DNA of 64,000 bases from Ophiosphaerella korrae. Taxonomy: Eukaryota > Ascomycota > Dothideomycetes > Pleosporales > Phaeosphaeriaceae. The stretch spans positions 1 through 64,000 of the forward strand of contig JALNQF010000220.1 in assembly GCA_028456385.1 (NCBI GenBank), in the 5' to 3' direction. The translations under genes and the position numbers were made by a program. Shown in pieces: positions 1 to 13,291 of the stretch. Every line of letters begins with the position of its first letter. Position 1 is the stretch's first letter. The notes under the pieces were generated by a model. That model was not told where the DNA came from, made no database searches, and was given only the letters and a program-made list of their open reading frames with translations.

Positions 1-1287
1 TGTTTTAGGATTAAATATAGTATACCTAGGCCTTGTTAATATTAGATTATTAATAAATACGTCCTAAGGAATAGTAAAGAGTTATTAATCTAGGTTAGTA
101 AATATAAGTTACTAAAGGAGTTATACTATAGTATAATATTCTTGCTATACTATATTATTAAAGGAAGATAGACTAGTCTTTATTCTATATAGAGTAATAA
201 CGTCTCTCTACTACTATATAAAGGTATCTATATTTTCTCTATATTAAAAGTAACTACTATAGCGCGTAGTATTAATAATCTAATTTATTAGAGTAGAGTA
301 TACTATTATTAAATACTAATATACCTAAGTCTTAAAGTTATCTACTACTACTCTATTCTAGTTCTCTTAGGTAATATAGATATATTTAGCCTCTTCTTAT
401 TCTTATATTAGTAAATTAGCCTTATTTTGTATTAGACTCTATAAAGCTTCTACTATTTACTCTCTATATTCTTCTAGTATAGTAAACTTGTCTTGCAATT
501 ATTAAAGTACTACTAGTCTAGCTATCTTCTTTAACGTAGATAGTTCTATTGCAAAGTAGTATACTTTTTAGAAGCTATTACTATTTAGTAAAAGTAATAG
601 GAACGTAATAAGTATAATAAGTATAAGTTTAAGATTACTTAATTAACTTATCTATTTAAGAAAGGATATCTAGAAGTTATAGTATAGCCTTTCTATTAGG
701 TTTAATTGTGTATAGTTGTGTTTTACGTTAATAGTAGTATACGTACAACTTTCTAAGTCTAGGTATTATGTTATCTATTCTTATACTACCTTCTAATAGG
801 ATTATACTTCTAGAGAAGATAAGAGTACTACTTAATTATTAAATATCTAGTAGAAAAAGATAAATATCTTCTAGAGTAAAATTATATAAGAGGTACTTAA
901 GTATTAATATAGCTCTAGTAGAAATAGAGAGATATTTTTAAAGTCTTCTTATATAACCTAAATATAAGTATACCTTAATATCTTTATAGTAATATTCTAC
1001 TATATTTAGACTATACTAGTAATACTAGTGTATAGGAAGTATAGTTTCTTCTCTTCTTATTTATCTAGTATAGCAATATATTTTAATACATTTAGCTATA
1101 ACTCTACTTTACTTAGAATATCTAGAAGCTTAGTATTAGCAATCTATAGATTTGTTTGCGCTGTTATCTATTATAGTATAATAAGCTAGTATTACTTTTT
1201 TTCTTATATTACTTATATCTTTACTTCTTGTAATTACTTCCTTAGTTGCTAAGTAGATATAGATAGGATATTTAAAGTATAGTATAG
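1..1287. other. Unassigned RIP-degraded DNA
   Basis: AT-rich sequence dominated by TpA, with stops in all frames. I could not match it to any retrotransposon domain on either strand. It is the left flank of the tandem repeat into which chromovirus A inserted and is probably a decayed transposon. Confidence 0.5.
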
Positions 1288-1423
1288 AGATAGATTGTAT
1301 AGAGATAGATTATATAGAGATAGATTATATAGGAATAGATTAATTATAGATAAGTTAATTAGTAATAGATTATATAAGGATAGATTATACAAGGATAGAT
1401 TATATAAAGATAGATTATATAAG
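1288..1423. repeat. Tandem repeat, unit about 15-16 bp, left half
   Basis: Imperfect head-to-tail copies of a unit like GATAGATTATATARA. The array is cut by chromovirus A: the same unit resumes at 8557-8590 directly after the element, so one tandem array was the target. The last five bases (1419-1423, ATAAG) are the left target-site duplication. Confidence 0.8.
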
Positions 1424-1919
1424 TGTAATAGGCTATTACTAGGGTCGACTTCCTAGTACCTAAAGAGTATTAGTAGATTAAGAGTTAATAGTATAAGCTT
1501 AGGTTATAATCTATAATAACTTATAAACAATAGAAGATGTTTCGCAACTATCTTGTATTAGCGTTCCGTAGTTAAAGGATTAAATTGCTAATACTATCCT
1601 AATAATACGCATCCTACTAACTATATACCTATACCTCTTGCTTAGCTTCGTGCTTTGTGTTTGCTAAGATCGCGAATTGTAAATCTATTACGTACTTAGC
1701 TTTATACTTTATATTTGCTAAGATCGCGAATTGCAAATTTATTACGTGCTTAGCTTTATACTTTGTATTTACTAAGATCGCGAATCGCGAATTTATCACG
1801 TGTCCCTATTATAGTTAGCTTCCTAGTCTAACTCGTTCTCCTATAAGTTATATATATTATCGTTATCTATAGTAGGGCTAATTAGTTTAAATTAGTTTTC
1901 TCTTGTTATAGCTATAACA
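1424..1919 (-). repeat. 3' LTR of chromovirus A
   Basis: 496 bp, collinear with 8061-8556. It holds three tandem copies of a 54-bp subrepeat (1646-1699, 1700-1753, 1754-1807) built around the motif CTAAGATCGCGAAT. The subrepeat number differs in the other LTRs of the family. Confidence 0.95.
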
Positions 1920-2549
1920 CTATTCCCCTCTTTAGACAGGTTCTCGTTTCTCTATCCTAGGCCTAAGGTTATTAGTCTAGTTTCTTCGTTTATCTCTAGT
2001 TCTTTATTATTCTCTATATCTTTACGTTCTAATTACAATAAGCTCCTTCTTATTACTTGTATTACTTGTAACAGGGTCGAAATATTTCCTTGCGCCTGTT
2101 ATACTTAATTAAAACTTACTTATCTTATATCTTTAAAGGATAGTAAACACTATAGCGAGTGTATTTTAGCTAATATTTAACACAAGTATATACTATCTAG
2201 TATCTCTCTTATAGAGTATAAGTATTTAATTTCTATATAGTCTCTTCTTACTAAGTTATATAAGGCGAGCCGTTAACTAGGCTTAAGAGATACTATCGTT
2301 ACAGCTCGCAGAAGCTAAGGCTAAGCGTAAGCTAACTCTTCGTAAGCTAGTAGATCTTTATTCTCGTGTTAAGCGTCTTCGTAAGATAAAGGCGCATAAT
2401 AACGCTAAATTGTCTAAATAGTCTTGTGCCTTAGAGGCTAAGATAAACCTTAAGGATGCGGTTTAGGCTGTGCTAGCTCCTACTACATTAGGCGTTCCTA
2501 ACATCTCTCTATTTAGCGCTAGTAGTGCTAATTTTCTTAGTTCGCCGCA

Positions 2550-5500
2550 AGGTACTCTAGAGGGTTTTAACTTTAGAAGTCCTCTAGTTTCTTAGGGTAA
2601 TTAAGATTGTCCTCTAGTTCCTATATTTTTTCCTATAGTTACCCTTTTTTATTTATACCTATCTATTCTACTATATAATAGTTTCTACCGTTGTAGAACT
2701 AGTATACTAGGATTTTCTTAACTTCCTATTCTTCTTATTCTCTATACGTATCTACTTTATACACTAGTAGTTCTACGTTTTATAGTACTGTCTCTAGTAG
2801 GGCTATATAGAATATTAGGTATATCCTTATCTTGTTTAGTAGTTTTAATCTAAATATAACTAGTGTAACTTCTTTTTTAATTTCGTATAGTCCTATCTTA
2901 ACGTAGTCTAATTTTAAACTTAGTTGTTTACTTTTAATATTCCTTTATACTAACTATACTTTTTCTCCCTTTCTAAATTAGGGTCCTTCTTTATACTTTT
3001 TGTTGTAATACTTTACTATGCGATTATATAGGAATTCTGCGTCCTATCTTAATTAATTGTATATATCCTTAAGTCTATTAGCAAAGTTTTCTCTTCTTAA
3101 AGACTAAGATATCTATTCTCTTAGTATCTAGTATATATTAGGCTTAAATCTATAGTTCGCGAAGAAGAGTAATACTCCTATTACTATATTCTTTGCGCTA
3201 TTGTATGCTAGCTATGCTATAGGTAGTAACTATACTTAATTGTTCTAGTTGTAGTTAAAGTAGTATCTTAGGTATTGTTCTACTATCTAATTTATTCGTT
3301 CTAACTATTTGTCTATTTGTAGGTAATATACTATAGATATTATATATTTAATTCCTAATTGCGCTATTATCGTTCCCTATAGTTTTAATATAAATCGTAC
3401 GTCTCTATCTATAATAATCTTATCTAGTAGCCTATATTAACTAATTATAGTTCCTAGAACCTAGTGTATAGTAATCACTATCCTACTTTTCTCTTTATGT
3501 AGTCTAAAGTATATATACTTTATAAGCTTGTCTACTATTATTAAGATTCTATTATACTTAACCCCTAATATTAGGTCTTTAGACTTTAGTAACTTTGTAA
3601 TAAAGTCTATTATAATAACTCCCTATAGTTATTCTAGTACTTCTACTAGTTATAACATTCTATATAGTGTATGTCTGTTGTATTTATTCTTTTAATATTC
3701 TATATAGTCTCGTAGTACCTCTATTACTAATTGTCTTGCTTTTAGAATGTAGTAGTCTCGTAGTAGTCTATCTAATGTTTTCTTAATACCTTAGTAACTA
3801 TATACTAGCAATTTATAGAATTATTGTATAAATTCTCTCTAGATCTTCTTTAGGATGTATGTTCTTCTATAGGCTTGTGCGAATCCTTTTTAGATTTCTA
3901 GTTTCTCTATTTCTTTAGATACTTCTTTTATTGTTTTCTAAATCTATTTATCTAGCTTACTATTCTTCTTTTTAAGTATTGCAGCTATTTTATATATATT
4001 TAGGACTAAGTATCCTTCTTCGTTTTTAACTAAAACTATGCTAGTAGCGCTTACTTCTTCTTATAAGTCTAGTCTTCTACTAAGGGCGTTTATAAACTAA
4101 TTGTTTTTCCCTTTTATATATATAATTTCTATATTAAACGTTAATAAGTATTCCTACTATCTTATATAGTATTGCGACAATTCTTTATTTATTATAAATC
4201 TTATAAGATTCTTATAGTCTATGTAGACCTTTATCTAATATTTTACTCCTTGTAAGTATACTCTCTATTACTTAAATACTTTGTAGATTGCTAGTATTTC
4301 TTTATTATAGATTAGGTAGTTAAGTTCTACTATCTTTATTTTCTTAAAGAAGTACTTAACTAAGTATTCTTTTTTAGTCTCTAGGTCTTCCTGTATTAGT
4401 ACTATTCTATAGACTAAGTTAGATGCGTCTGTTTTTACTATTACTAGTAGATCTAGGTTGTACATTCTAATAACTAGGTTTTCTATAAACTTCTTCTTAA
4501 TCTTTTTAAATACTTTATTACATTCCTTTATCTATTTAAACAGCGTATCTTTTTTTATAAGTCTTGTTATTAGTTCTATATCTTTAGACTATCTTACTAT
4601 TAACTTTCTATAAAAGTTAGCTAGCCTATAAAATTATTGTACCTCTTTTAGGTTTCTTAGTGTTAGCTATTTGTTAATTAACTTAATCTTTTCTAGATTA
4701 ATCTTGATCTTTCCTAGTTCTATAATAAACCCTAGGAAATCTATTTCTTTTATATAGAACTCGTATTTTCTTATCTTAAGAAATATTTTAGCTTCTACTA
4801 GTTTTTCTAGTACTTTGTGTATATATTATATGTGTTCTTCCTCTATTTCTAAGAATATAAGGATGTTGTCTAAGTATATAAATATAAATATATCTAAGTA
4901 CTCTCTTAGTACTATATTAATCTTTTCTTAGAATACTACTAGTGTATTTATTAAGCTAAACAGCATAACTAAATATTTATATAATCCCTATTGTGTTCTA
5001 AATACTATTTTTTATTTATCGCCTTCTTTAATTCTAATTTAGTAGTAGGTGTTCTAGATGTCTAACTTCGTAAAGATTGTTACCTTCTATAGTTTATCTT
5101 ATATTGCGTCTATCCTTAGTAAGGGGTATTAGTTCTTGTTTATAACTACGTTAGTTTTTCTAAAGTCTATACAAAGTCTTTTATTACTTATTCTTTTCTT
5201 ATCTATAAAGATAAGTCTATAAGCTACTAAGGATTTAGATTCTCTTATCTATCCCTTTTTTATTGCGTTTTAAATAAATACTCGTTTAATCTTTAATTCT
5301 TCTTCTATTTTCTAGTAGACTAAGCTCTACCCTACGTCTTTTCTTTCTTCTATTTCTATCGCTAAGTCCTATAGTTAATATTCTAGAAGGTAATCTTTAG
5401 GTTCTATAAGCTATTCTTCTTATTTCTTATATTCTTTTAAGAATTCTCTCTTGTAGGTGTTCTTGTAGGCCTTTAACGTATCTATTCTATAGTAGTTAAT

Positions 5501-7980
5501 CTTCCCTATTCTTTAATTAATATATAGGTTAGTTATCTATAACTATAGTATACCTAATATTATATCTTATTCGTTATTAATTGTTGTTATATCTATAACT
5601 ATATTCTTGATTTCTAGTCCTTCTAACCTTAGTGTTAAAGGTGCTGTCTTAAACCGTATTAGTTCCTAAAATAGTTTTCTTTTAATCGTACTTAGTTATT
5701 AAGAGTATTTCTTCGTTATATACTTTATTCTTTATATTTCTACAAACTTCTTTAATATAAAGTTTCTTATAGCTCTACTATTAATTATTAATTATACTTT
5801 CTTTCCTTAGTATATACTTGTTTTTGTAATATATAGGCCTCCTATACCTTCTAGTTTTTCTTGCTTAGGCAACTTTGTAAATTATCTATCTTTCTAGAGC
5901 TATAGGCCTACTTTAAGTTTATATTCTTCGTGTTTTAGATACTTATTGTATATGCATTTGTACTATAGTCCTCCTTAGACGTATTTCTTAGATAGTTTTA
6001 GGCCTAGTCTTACTACTACGTATCTATCTTCTAGGATTACTTCCTATCCTTAGATATCTTCTACTATAATTACTCTTGTATAGTTATAGCCTTTTTTTCT
6101 TATAGGCTATACGTTGTTGTTTACTTTAGAGTTTCTATATATAATATAATTCTTGTCTAGGTATAATATCTATAATACTTTAAAGTGTACTAGGTGTTTT
6201 AAATCTATTATTTTATTATCCCCTTCTTAGTATTTACTTCTACTAGGTGTATCTATTATTAGGATATAGTATACTACTAGTACTCTTAGTGTATAGGCTT
6301 CGTTAATCTATTACGTCTTTCTTATAAGGTGTTGCTATTCTTTTTATATAGGTATTCTTCCTACTATAACTATATATTACTTTATCTATTCTTAAAATAG
6401 TATAAACTTTATTTCTTTAGGGTTACGTTCTTTCTAGTCTTTGTACGCTTCCTCTATACTTATAACTAGTAAGTATTTCTAAACAAACTTCTATTCTTTA
6501 TTTCGTTCCTCTATATTACTTGTTGTGTAGCTATTATAACTATATATTGTTAGCTAGGTATACTCTATATCTCTTATACTAACTTATCTCTTGCTTTCTC
6601 GTAGTTCTTTAGAGGTAGTCGTAGTAGTCTCTTTATCTAGTACTAGTCCTTCGGCCTAGATCAATAGTACTAGGGGCTCTTCCCTTTCTAGATCTTCTAC
6701 TAGTAGGTCTATTACTTAGGCTATTTCTTCTAGCTAAGCTTTTATTCTTTCTTTTATTGCGGCTGCTCTCTATCTCTATTATAGGAAGTATCCTACTCTT
6801 TATTTACTAGAAAGATATATATAGTAGTCGTCTTTATAACAAAAGGTCTAATAGAGTATTATATATTGTATTTCTTTACTTTTAGCTACCTTCTCCTAAG
6901 GTTTAGCCTATACTTGTAGTACTTCTTTCTTCTTTTTAGTTATCTTTAACTAGGTTTCTTTCTTTAAGTCCTTACTTTTATAGTTTTTTATAAAGTATCC
7001 TAGTTTCCTATATTTATAATATGCTATATCCTTTTTCTTTTGCAATTAGTAGTCTTTCGCATAGTAGCCTAGTTTACTATAGTTAAAGTACGTAAAGTCT
7101 TTATTCTTCTTTTTCTTTTTATCTTTGTTAGTATTAAGGATTATAGGGTCTCTCTTATTATAGTTCTAGGTGTAACCTCTATATTTATTCTTCTTCTATT
7201 CTTAAAGATTATTGTTAATTTGTATTACCTATTGCTTTAGGGCTTCTAGTATCCTTAGTTTCTCTATATATATTATCTTGTATCGAATCTTAGAGTTTAG
7301 TCCTTGCTTAAATCGTGATATTAAAGCTAACTTATTCTATTCTATATTCTAAGATAGTTATTTAAACTATAATACGTACTTTAGAACACTTTAACTTTAT
7401 GTAAGCTTCTCTAGCTATTCTTTAGCTTATTAGGTAACATCTATATCCCTAAATACTACTCTTATTCGTTTAGTAAAGTACTCGTAACTTCTAAAAATAG
7501 CTCTAGTTTCGTCCTTCTAGGTTATTAGAGAGTGTGTTGTATAGTCTATCTAGTAAGGTTCGTACTATCTTATTGCGTCTTCCTTAAGGTACAACCTAAT
7601 ATATATTACCTTCTTTTCTTTCGTGTTAAAGTATAGTGCTTATACATCTATCTAGAGTTGTGCTAAAGTAATAAAGGGTCTTAGTTTCTCCCTTATTCTA
7701 TTAAACTTCTTAAGAATAGGTATCTTAGGTAGTTTCTTTGTCGCACTTATTACTAGACGTTATGTAATTAGTTCTATCTAATTCTAACCTTTAATAATAG
7801 CTTTAATCTATACTTTATTCTACTTTGCGTAATCTTACAGTTCCTTATTCTATATTTCTAAAGTATTAATTACTATTTTTATATCTTCTTTGTCTAAGAT
7901 TAGATTATTAATTTAGTCTTTAATTGTTTCCTATACAGTACTATTAGACTTATAACTACTCTTAGGGGCTTTGCTTGTTT
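2550..7980 (-). pseudogene. Gag-Pol of chromovirus A, RIP-inactivated
   Basis: Read on the minus strand, Gag lies near 7300-7960. Two CCHC knuckles lie at about 6985-7100, where cysteines now read Tyr (TGY to TAY). The RT active site is at 4863-4874 and reads YLDN instead of YLDD. An RNase H stretch of 65 open codons at 4268-4465 includes the conserved TDASN-type segment. The integrase core is near 3300-3600 and a chromodomain-like tail near 2570-2760. Stops are mostly TAG and TAA at positions where the family has Trp or Gln. Cleavage points of the polyprotein cannot be placed. Confidence 0.85.
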
Positions 7981-8060
7981 TAGTTAAACTTTCTACTATT
8001 ATATTAGCTAGACTGTACGCTACTTACGCTTCGCTTCTCGCAATAACTAAATTAGTAAGG

Positions 8061-8556
8061 TATAATAGGCTGTTACTAGGGTTAACTTCCTAGTACCTAA
8101 AGAGTATTAGTAGATTAAGAGTTAATAGTGCAAGCTCGAGTTATAATCTACAATAACTTATAAACAATAGAAGATATTTCGCAACTATCTTATATTAGCG
8201 TTCTATAGTCAAAGGATTAAATTACTAATACTATCCTAATAATGCGCATCCTACTAACAATATACCTATACCTCTTGCTTAGCTTCGTGCTTTATGTTTG
8301 CTAAGATCGCGAATTGTAAATCTATTACGTGCTTAGCTTTGTACTTCGTGTTTGCTAAGATCGCGAATTGCGAATTTATTACGTACTTGGCTTCGTGCTT
8401 TGTATTTGCTAAGATCGCGAATCGCGAATTTATTACGTGTCCCTATTATAGTTAGCTTCCTAGTCTAACTTGTTCTCCTATAGGTTATATGTGTTGTTGT
8501 TATCTATAGCAGGGCTAATTAGTTTAAATTAGTTTTCTCTTATTATAGCTATAACA
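8061..8556 (-). repeat. 5' LTR of chromovirus A
   Basis: 496 bp, the partner of 1424-1919, with the same three 54-bp subrepeats (8283-8336, 8337-8390, 8391-8444). The first bases read TATAATAGG against TGTAATAGG in the other LTR, a G-to-A change of RIP type. The sequence next to it (about 8034-8060) should hold the primer-binding site and is shared with elements B and C. Confidence 0.95.
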
Positions 8557-8590
8557 ATAAGGATAGATTATATAAAGATAGATTATAAAG
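8557..8590. repeat. Tandem repeat, right half (target of element A)
   Basis: It continues the 15-16 bp unit seen at 1288-1423. It begins with the right-hand copy of the ATAAG duplication. Confidence 0.75.
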
Positions 8591-8939
8591 TAGTATTATA
8601 CTTAGTGTAGTAGTTTTATTTACAATTAAATAGTTAGTTAGTTACTAATTAGTAGCTACTAGTATAGGACTTACTATTGTTATATACTTTAAAGTAACGC
8701 GTAAGTTGTAGAGAGCTAAATTATAGTAGTGTAGATAGGAAGAATCTCTAACTTAGGATAATTGTAGCTTATTCTATATACTATTCCTTTTAATACTACT
8801 TAGTACCTTTTAGTACGTAAATATTATATACTTTATAGATATACTATATAATATTACTATAATATCCTAGTATATAGGTACCTAAGGATTATATAAACTA
8901 TAGAACTAATCTAGAGAAACTATAGATTTAGTAAAATAA
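8591..8939. other. Unassigned RIP-degraded DNA
   Basis: AT-rich, with no readable domain. It may be the degraded upstream part of the integrase fragment that follows, but I see no motif that proves this. Confidence 0.4.
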
Positions 8940-10260
8940 AGGAGAAAGTAACGTAGTTTATTAATGAATACGTAAATTACTTAAAGAATAAGTATAAGAT
9001 ATATATACCTTATAGAGAAATATAAGTAATTAAGATACTAGAAAAACTATAGATAGACGTTATAATAGACTTTATTACAAGACTACTAATATTAAAAGAC
9101 CTAGTAATAAGAATAAAATATAATATAATAATAGTAATTATAGACTAATTTATAAAATACGCTAAGATAAAGAAATTCTAAAGTAACTATATAGTAGACT
9201 AGCTAGGACACGTACTACTAGACGTACTAATATAAAGACACAAGATACTAAAAAGTATTATTAGTAATAGAGATAAGCTTTTTACGTCTAATTACTAGAT
9301 AACGCTACTTATAGTAATAGAGATAAAAAGGAAGCTATTAATAGCCTATTATCTATAGATAGATAGATAGATAGAATAGACTAATAGGATATTAAAGATA
9401 TACCTAAGGATTTATAGTAATTAGAAGTAAAATAATTAAGTATTACTACTACCTATAGTATAATTAGTATATAATAATAAGTACTTAGAAGTAATAAGTA
9501 AAATACTATATTTTGTAAACTATAGGATATACCCTAATTTATTTAAGAAAATACTACTAGGACCTAAGATATAGATAATATTAGTTAGAGTTAAGGATAT
9601 ACAAGAACTCTATAATAAGATAAGATAAAAACTAGAAAAAGCTTAAAAATAAAGTATTTTATATATTAATTAAAAACAAAAAATAGTACCTTAGCTAAAA
9701 GAAGAGAATAAAGCGTATCTTTATTTAAAGAATCTATAAATAAAGTAACCTAGTAAAGGGCTAGACTATATTAAAGTTAGACTATTTTTAGTTAAAGAAG
9801 ATAATAGGCTAGTAACAAAAACACTAGAGCTACCTAAAAATACTAAGGTATACTCTAAGTTCTATATAAGCCTACTAGAACTAGCTAAGCTAAAAACACT
9901 AGTATAGCAATAATTCTAATATTAGAAAGAGGAGGACGACAAGTTTAAAGTTAAAGACCTATAGGGATATTAAGAAATAGGACGTAACACCTTCTAAAGT
10001 ATATAGTTTCTCTAAAAGTAGCTAGTAAAATAGAAAGGCTACTTAGTAAGTAAAAATATATAGGAACCTAAAGCTAACTTATAGAATTGTTAGTAGATAC
10101 TTAAGAAAGTAAGAAGTAAGTATAATATACTAGGATATATAGGATATACAAAGCTATAGCTAGGATATAATAGATATATTAGTAGAAGAAAGTTCTATAA
10201 TAAACCTAACTATATAGAGCTTATAAAGCGCCTTTAGTTATAATAAACTTATCTAATAAG
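8940..10260 (+). pseudogene. Integrase-chromodomain fragment of another chromovirus (D)
   Basis: Translated on the plus strand through stops, this shows a Ty3/gypsy integrase core. The first catalytic Asp lies in IDVIIDFIT (about 9054-9080), the second lies in a degraded SNRDKLF segment near 9265, and an IE*TN segment near 9380 corresponds to the conserved Glu region. It ends in a chromodomain whose best-kept block is K*KGYLVSKNI*EPKANL (about 10020-10080), the stops standing where Trp is expected. It is clearly different from the A/B/C family. I found no LTRs, so it is a truncated relic. Confidence 0.8.
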
Positions 10261-10807
10261 CTAATAGTAGACTAGATAGTAGAGAAAGAAGTAATATTAA
10301 TAGTAGTAGTAAAATAGTTAAGAACCTACGCTAAGACTTTATTACCTTCCTACTCTAACTCTAACGCTAGGTACAAGGCCTTACAACGAGCACGCTCTTT
10401 AGTAGATTTTAATATTTTCTTATTATATAGTAAATAGGTAATAATAATAGTAAAAAGTTTTTATTATTATTAACTTTTTTATAGAACTTTTTATAAGTTT
10501 AATTAAGAGACACTTTAGTTATACTAATGTAAAGACGCCTTATATAAGTATACTTAGTATACTTTAGAGTAGAATCTAGTATAATAAAATAAGTAATACC
10601 TAAGAGAGAATAATATAGATAAAGTATTTTAGAAATATAGTTTATAGTAAAGATTTCTAATAAGAGATAAAGTCTATAAGACTATAAAGGAGGTAATATT
10701 ATAGTAGGATAGTTTTTAACTAGAAGGTAGGGCAAACTACTTATAAGCTAGACCTAGCTAATAGAGGCCTAGGCCTAAAGATAGACTTAGCGTAAGAAAA
10801 GGAGATA
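10261..10807. other. Unassigned RIP-degraded DNA
   Basis: AT-rich sequence between the integrase relic and the foldback repeat. No domain was recognised. Confidence 0.4.
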
Positions 10808-11470
10808 GTATTATAATACTAAGTAGTAGGTAAGCTATTATATTATACGTAATTAGGCTAAGTAATATAGCGTAGTAGAATATATAACTATTTAGTAGTA
10901 AACGCTCTAAAGCGAACGCTCTAGAGTAAATACTCTAGAATAAGCGCTTAGGAGTAAATACTCTAGAGTAAGTACTTAGAAATAAACGCTAGATAATAAG
11001 TATATAGGAATATTAATAGACCTTTATAGACTATTGTATTTAATCTTTTTTTTACTTCTTATCCTAATAGAGTATTATAACTAATACTTTAATTAGATTT
11101 CTATCTACCTATTAATACTTATATACCTTATAATACTCTAATAAGAGCTAACTATTAATTAAGTTAAGTAACCTTCTTATTTATTAACCTTACCTATCTT
11201 ATAGAAGCCTACTTACTCCTATTACTTTTACTTAGTTCTAAGGTCTTAATAAAAGGTTTATTAACGTTCCTATATACTTACTATCTAGCGTTTATTTCTA
11301 AGCGCTTACTCTAGAGTGTTTACTCTAGAGCGCTTATTCTAGAGTATTTACTCTAGAGCGTTTACTCTAGAGCGTTTATTACTAAATAGTTACGTGTTCT
11401 ACTATACTATATTACTTAGCCTAATTGCGTATAATATAATAGCTTACTTACTACTTAGTATTATAATAAT
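10808..11470. mobile_element. Foldback / MITE-like inverted repeat
   Basis: Two arms of about 210 bp (10808-11022 and 11257-11470) are imperfect reverse complements, separated by a loop of about 235 bp. Both arms contain several tandem copies of a 14-bp unit like CGCTCTAGAGTAAA, itself partly palindromic. The outer ends read ATTATAATACTAAGTAGTA on the left and its near complement on the right. No coding potential is visible in the loop. It is most like a non-autonomous foldback or MITE element. The exact ends and target duplication are uncertain. Confidence 0.7.
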
Positions 11471-11734
11471 AAGTTTTTAATATTTAGTTATATTAAAACT
11501 TATCTATAGATTATTTAACTATCTTTTTAGTATAGCTATTTTATTAGTATATTATAAGATAAAAGTACTATTAATTATATAATAGTAGTAGATCTACTTA
11601 AAAAAGAAAGTTTATATATAATATCTATAATAAGTAGTATTTTTATAATAGTAATAGTCTTACTTATTATAAAGCTAACTTTAAGTATAGATTTAAATAA
11701 TCTTCTAAGTTTTAAATAATACTTTATATATTAC
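11471..11734. other. Unassigned RIP-degraded DNA
   Basis: AT-rich with many stops and no recognised domain. Confidence 0.4.
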
Positions 11735-11985
11735 TAAAACCTATTTCTTAGTAGTATAACTAATTTCCTAGTAAAACCTATTTTCTAGTAGCGTAACTTA
11801 TTTCCTAGTAAAACCTATTTCCTAGTAGTATAACTTATTTCCTAGTAAAACCTATTTCTTAGCGTAACCTATTTCTTAGTAGCGTAACCTATTTCCTAGC
11901 GTAACCTATTTCTTAGCGTAACTTATTTTCTAGCTACGTAACCTATTTTCTAGTACTATAACCTATTTTCTAGTATAACTAGTTA
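11735..11985. repeat. Tandem minisatellite, about 17-35 bp unit
   Basis: Repeated AACCTATTTCCTAGTA and GTAACCTATTTCTTAGC-type units, with small length differences between copies. Confidence 0.75.
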
Positions 11986-12787
11986 CTTATATATACTAAG
12001 GTAAGTAGTATTTTTATAATAGTAATAAGAGAAGGTAATATTTTTATAATATTAACTAGTATTCCTAGAAATTAGCTAAGGGTGCGTATAGTCCTCTTTA
12101 AACCTAATTTCTACTAGGAATTAAGTAAACTATAGTTATTAGAAGCTAAGAATTTTATAAACTCTAGAACTACTAGGCTATACCTTCTAAAAATTTAATA
12201 AATATAAGAGACTATATATAAGAGTAATCTATTAAATTTTTTAAATTTATTAGTATATAGTTATAGAGATATTAGGTACTAAATTTTTAGTTTTTTTATT
12301 TATTTTTCGCTATTAAGTTAAGTAGTAAAATACATTATGTAAAGGAATTTACTTTAAAGCTATATTATAATATAGATTTTAGTTAAAAACTCTAAATACT
12401 CTAGAACTTTATTAAGTACTTAACTAGGTCTAGTATAACACTTTATTTAGAGGCGTCGTCTTTATACTTATTAGTACTTAAACTTATTCTAGAAATAGCT
12501 TATCTAGAAGAGCCTTAGAGTTAAAAACTTAAATAAATAAGAAATCTAAGTAGCTATTATATAATTATAAGAAGTAGTTATAGTTATAGTATTTCTAGTC
12601 TATTTACTTAAGCTTATAAAAAGTATCTTTATACTTAGCTATCTATAATTAGATATATAACTTAGCCTAGTAAATTTTAGTTATAAACTCTTTAGTATTA
12701 TAAAGTCTATACTATCTTAAACTTTTTACTTTCTAGGTATAATAGAGCTATAATATAAATAAAGAAAAATATAACTAGTAGCTAAGT
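11986..12787. other. Unassigned RIP-degraded DNA
   Basis: AT-rich. A short block (ATTTTTATAATAGTAATA) occurs both here near 12010 and at 11640, hinting at a diffuse duplication. No domain was recognised. Confidence 0.4.
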
Positions 12788-13252
12788 ATAACGTAGTTAC
12801 CTATTATCAACTATAAGTAACTATTTTAGGTAGAGTATTAGTAGATTAGAAAGTAATAACAAAAGCTTATATTATAATTAGTAATAACTATAAATAATAG
12901 TTAATTTATGTATGTAATATTAAGTATTAGTATTCTAGGTTAGAGATTAGATTACTAATACTATCCTAATAATATACATTACTACTAACTATATATCTAA
13001 CCTGTTCTTAGTACTTTATAACTTTGTTTTTACTAAGATTATAAATTTACAAATTTATTATATATAGTACTTTATAACTTTATATTTACTAAGATCGCGA
13101 ATTTATAAATTTATTACGTATCCTAATTATAGTTAGTCTCTTAATCGAGCTTATTATCTTATAAGTTATTACCTTACTTATCTTATACTTTATTATTATT
13201 AGGGCTAGAGCTAATTAGTTCTATCTTAATTTCTCTTATTACTACTATAACA
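12788..13252 (-). repeat. Diverged solo LTR of the chromovirus A/B/C family
   Basis: Collinear with the element A and C LTRs: the shared block ATTACTAATACTATCCTAATAA, then two degenerate copies of the 54-bp subrepeat (around 13010-13120), then an ending in CTACTATAACA like the other LTRs. No internal region adjoins it on either side. It is more diverged than the LTRs of A, B or C. The left end is approximate and no convincing target duplication was found. Confidence 0.75.
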
Positions 13253-13291
13253 CTTAGATTAAATAATAATTCTTAGATAAACTAATTATAT

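Larger units (their letters stand above)
1424..8556 (-). mobile_element. Chromovirus A (Ty3/gypsy LTR retrotransposon), RIPed
   Basis: A complete 7,133-bp element. Two 496-bp LTRs (1424-1919, 8061-8556) have TG...CA-type ends, the right copy now starting TA instead of TG. The insertion is flanked by a perfect 5-bp duplication ATAAG (1419-1423 and 8557-8561). On the minus strand a purine-rich tract (AAAGAGGGGAATAG) abuts the 3' LTR at 1920-1933, as expected for a plus-strand primer. Gag, zinc knuckles, RT, RNase H, integrase and chromodomain remnants lie between the LTRs in the normal chromovirus order. It is the same family as elements B and C. It is not coding-competent because stop codons occur throughout. 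Confidence 0.95.

Noticed and set aside
11735..11985. CRISPR-like array
   Set aside because: The repeats adjoin each other without unique spacers, and the genome is fungal; it is a minisatellite.
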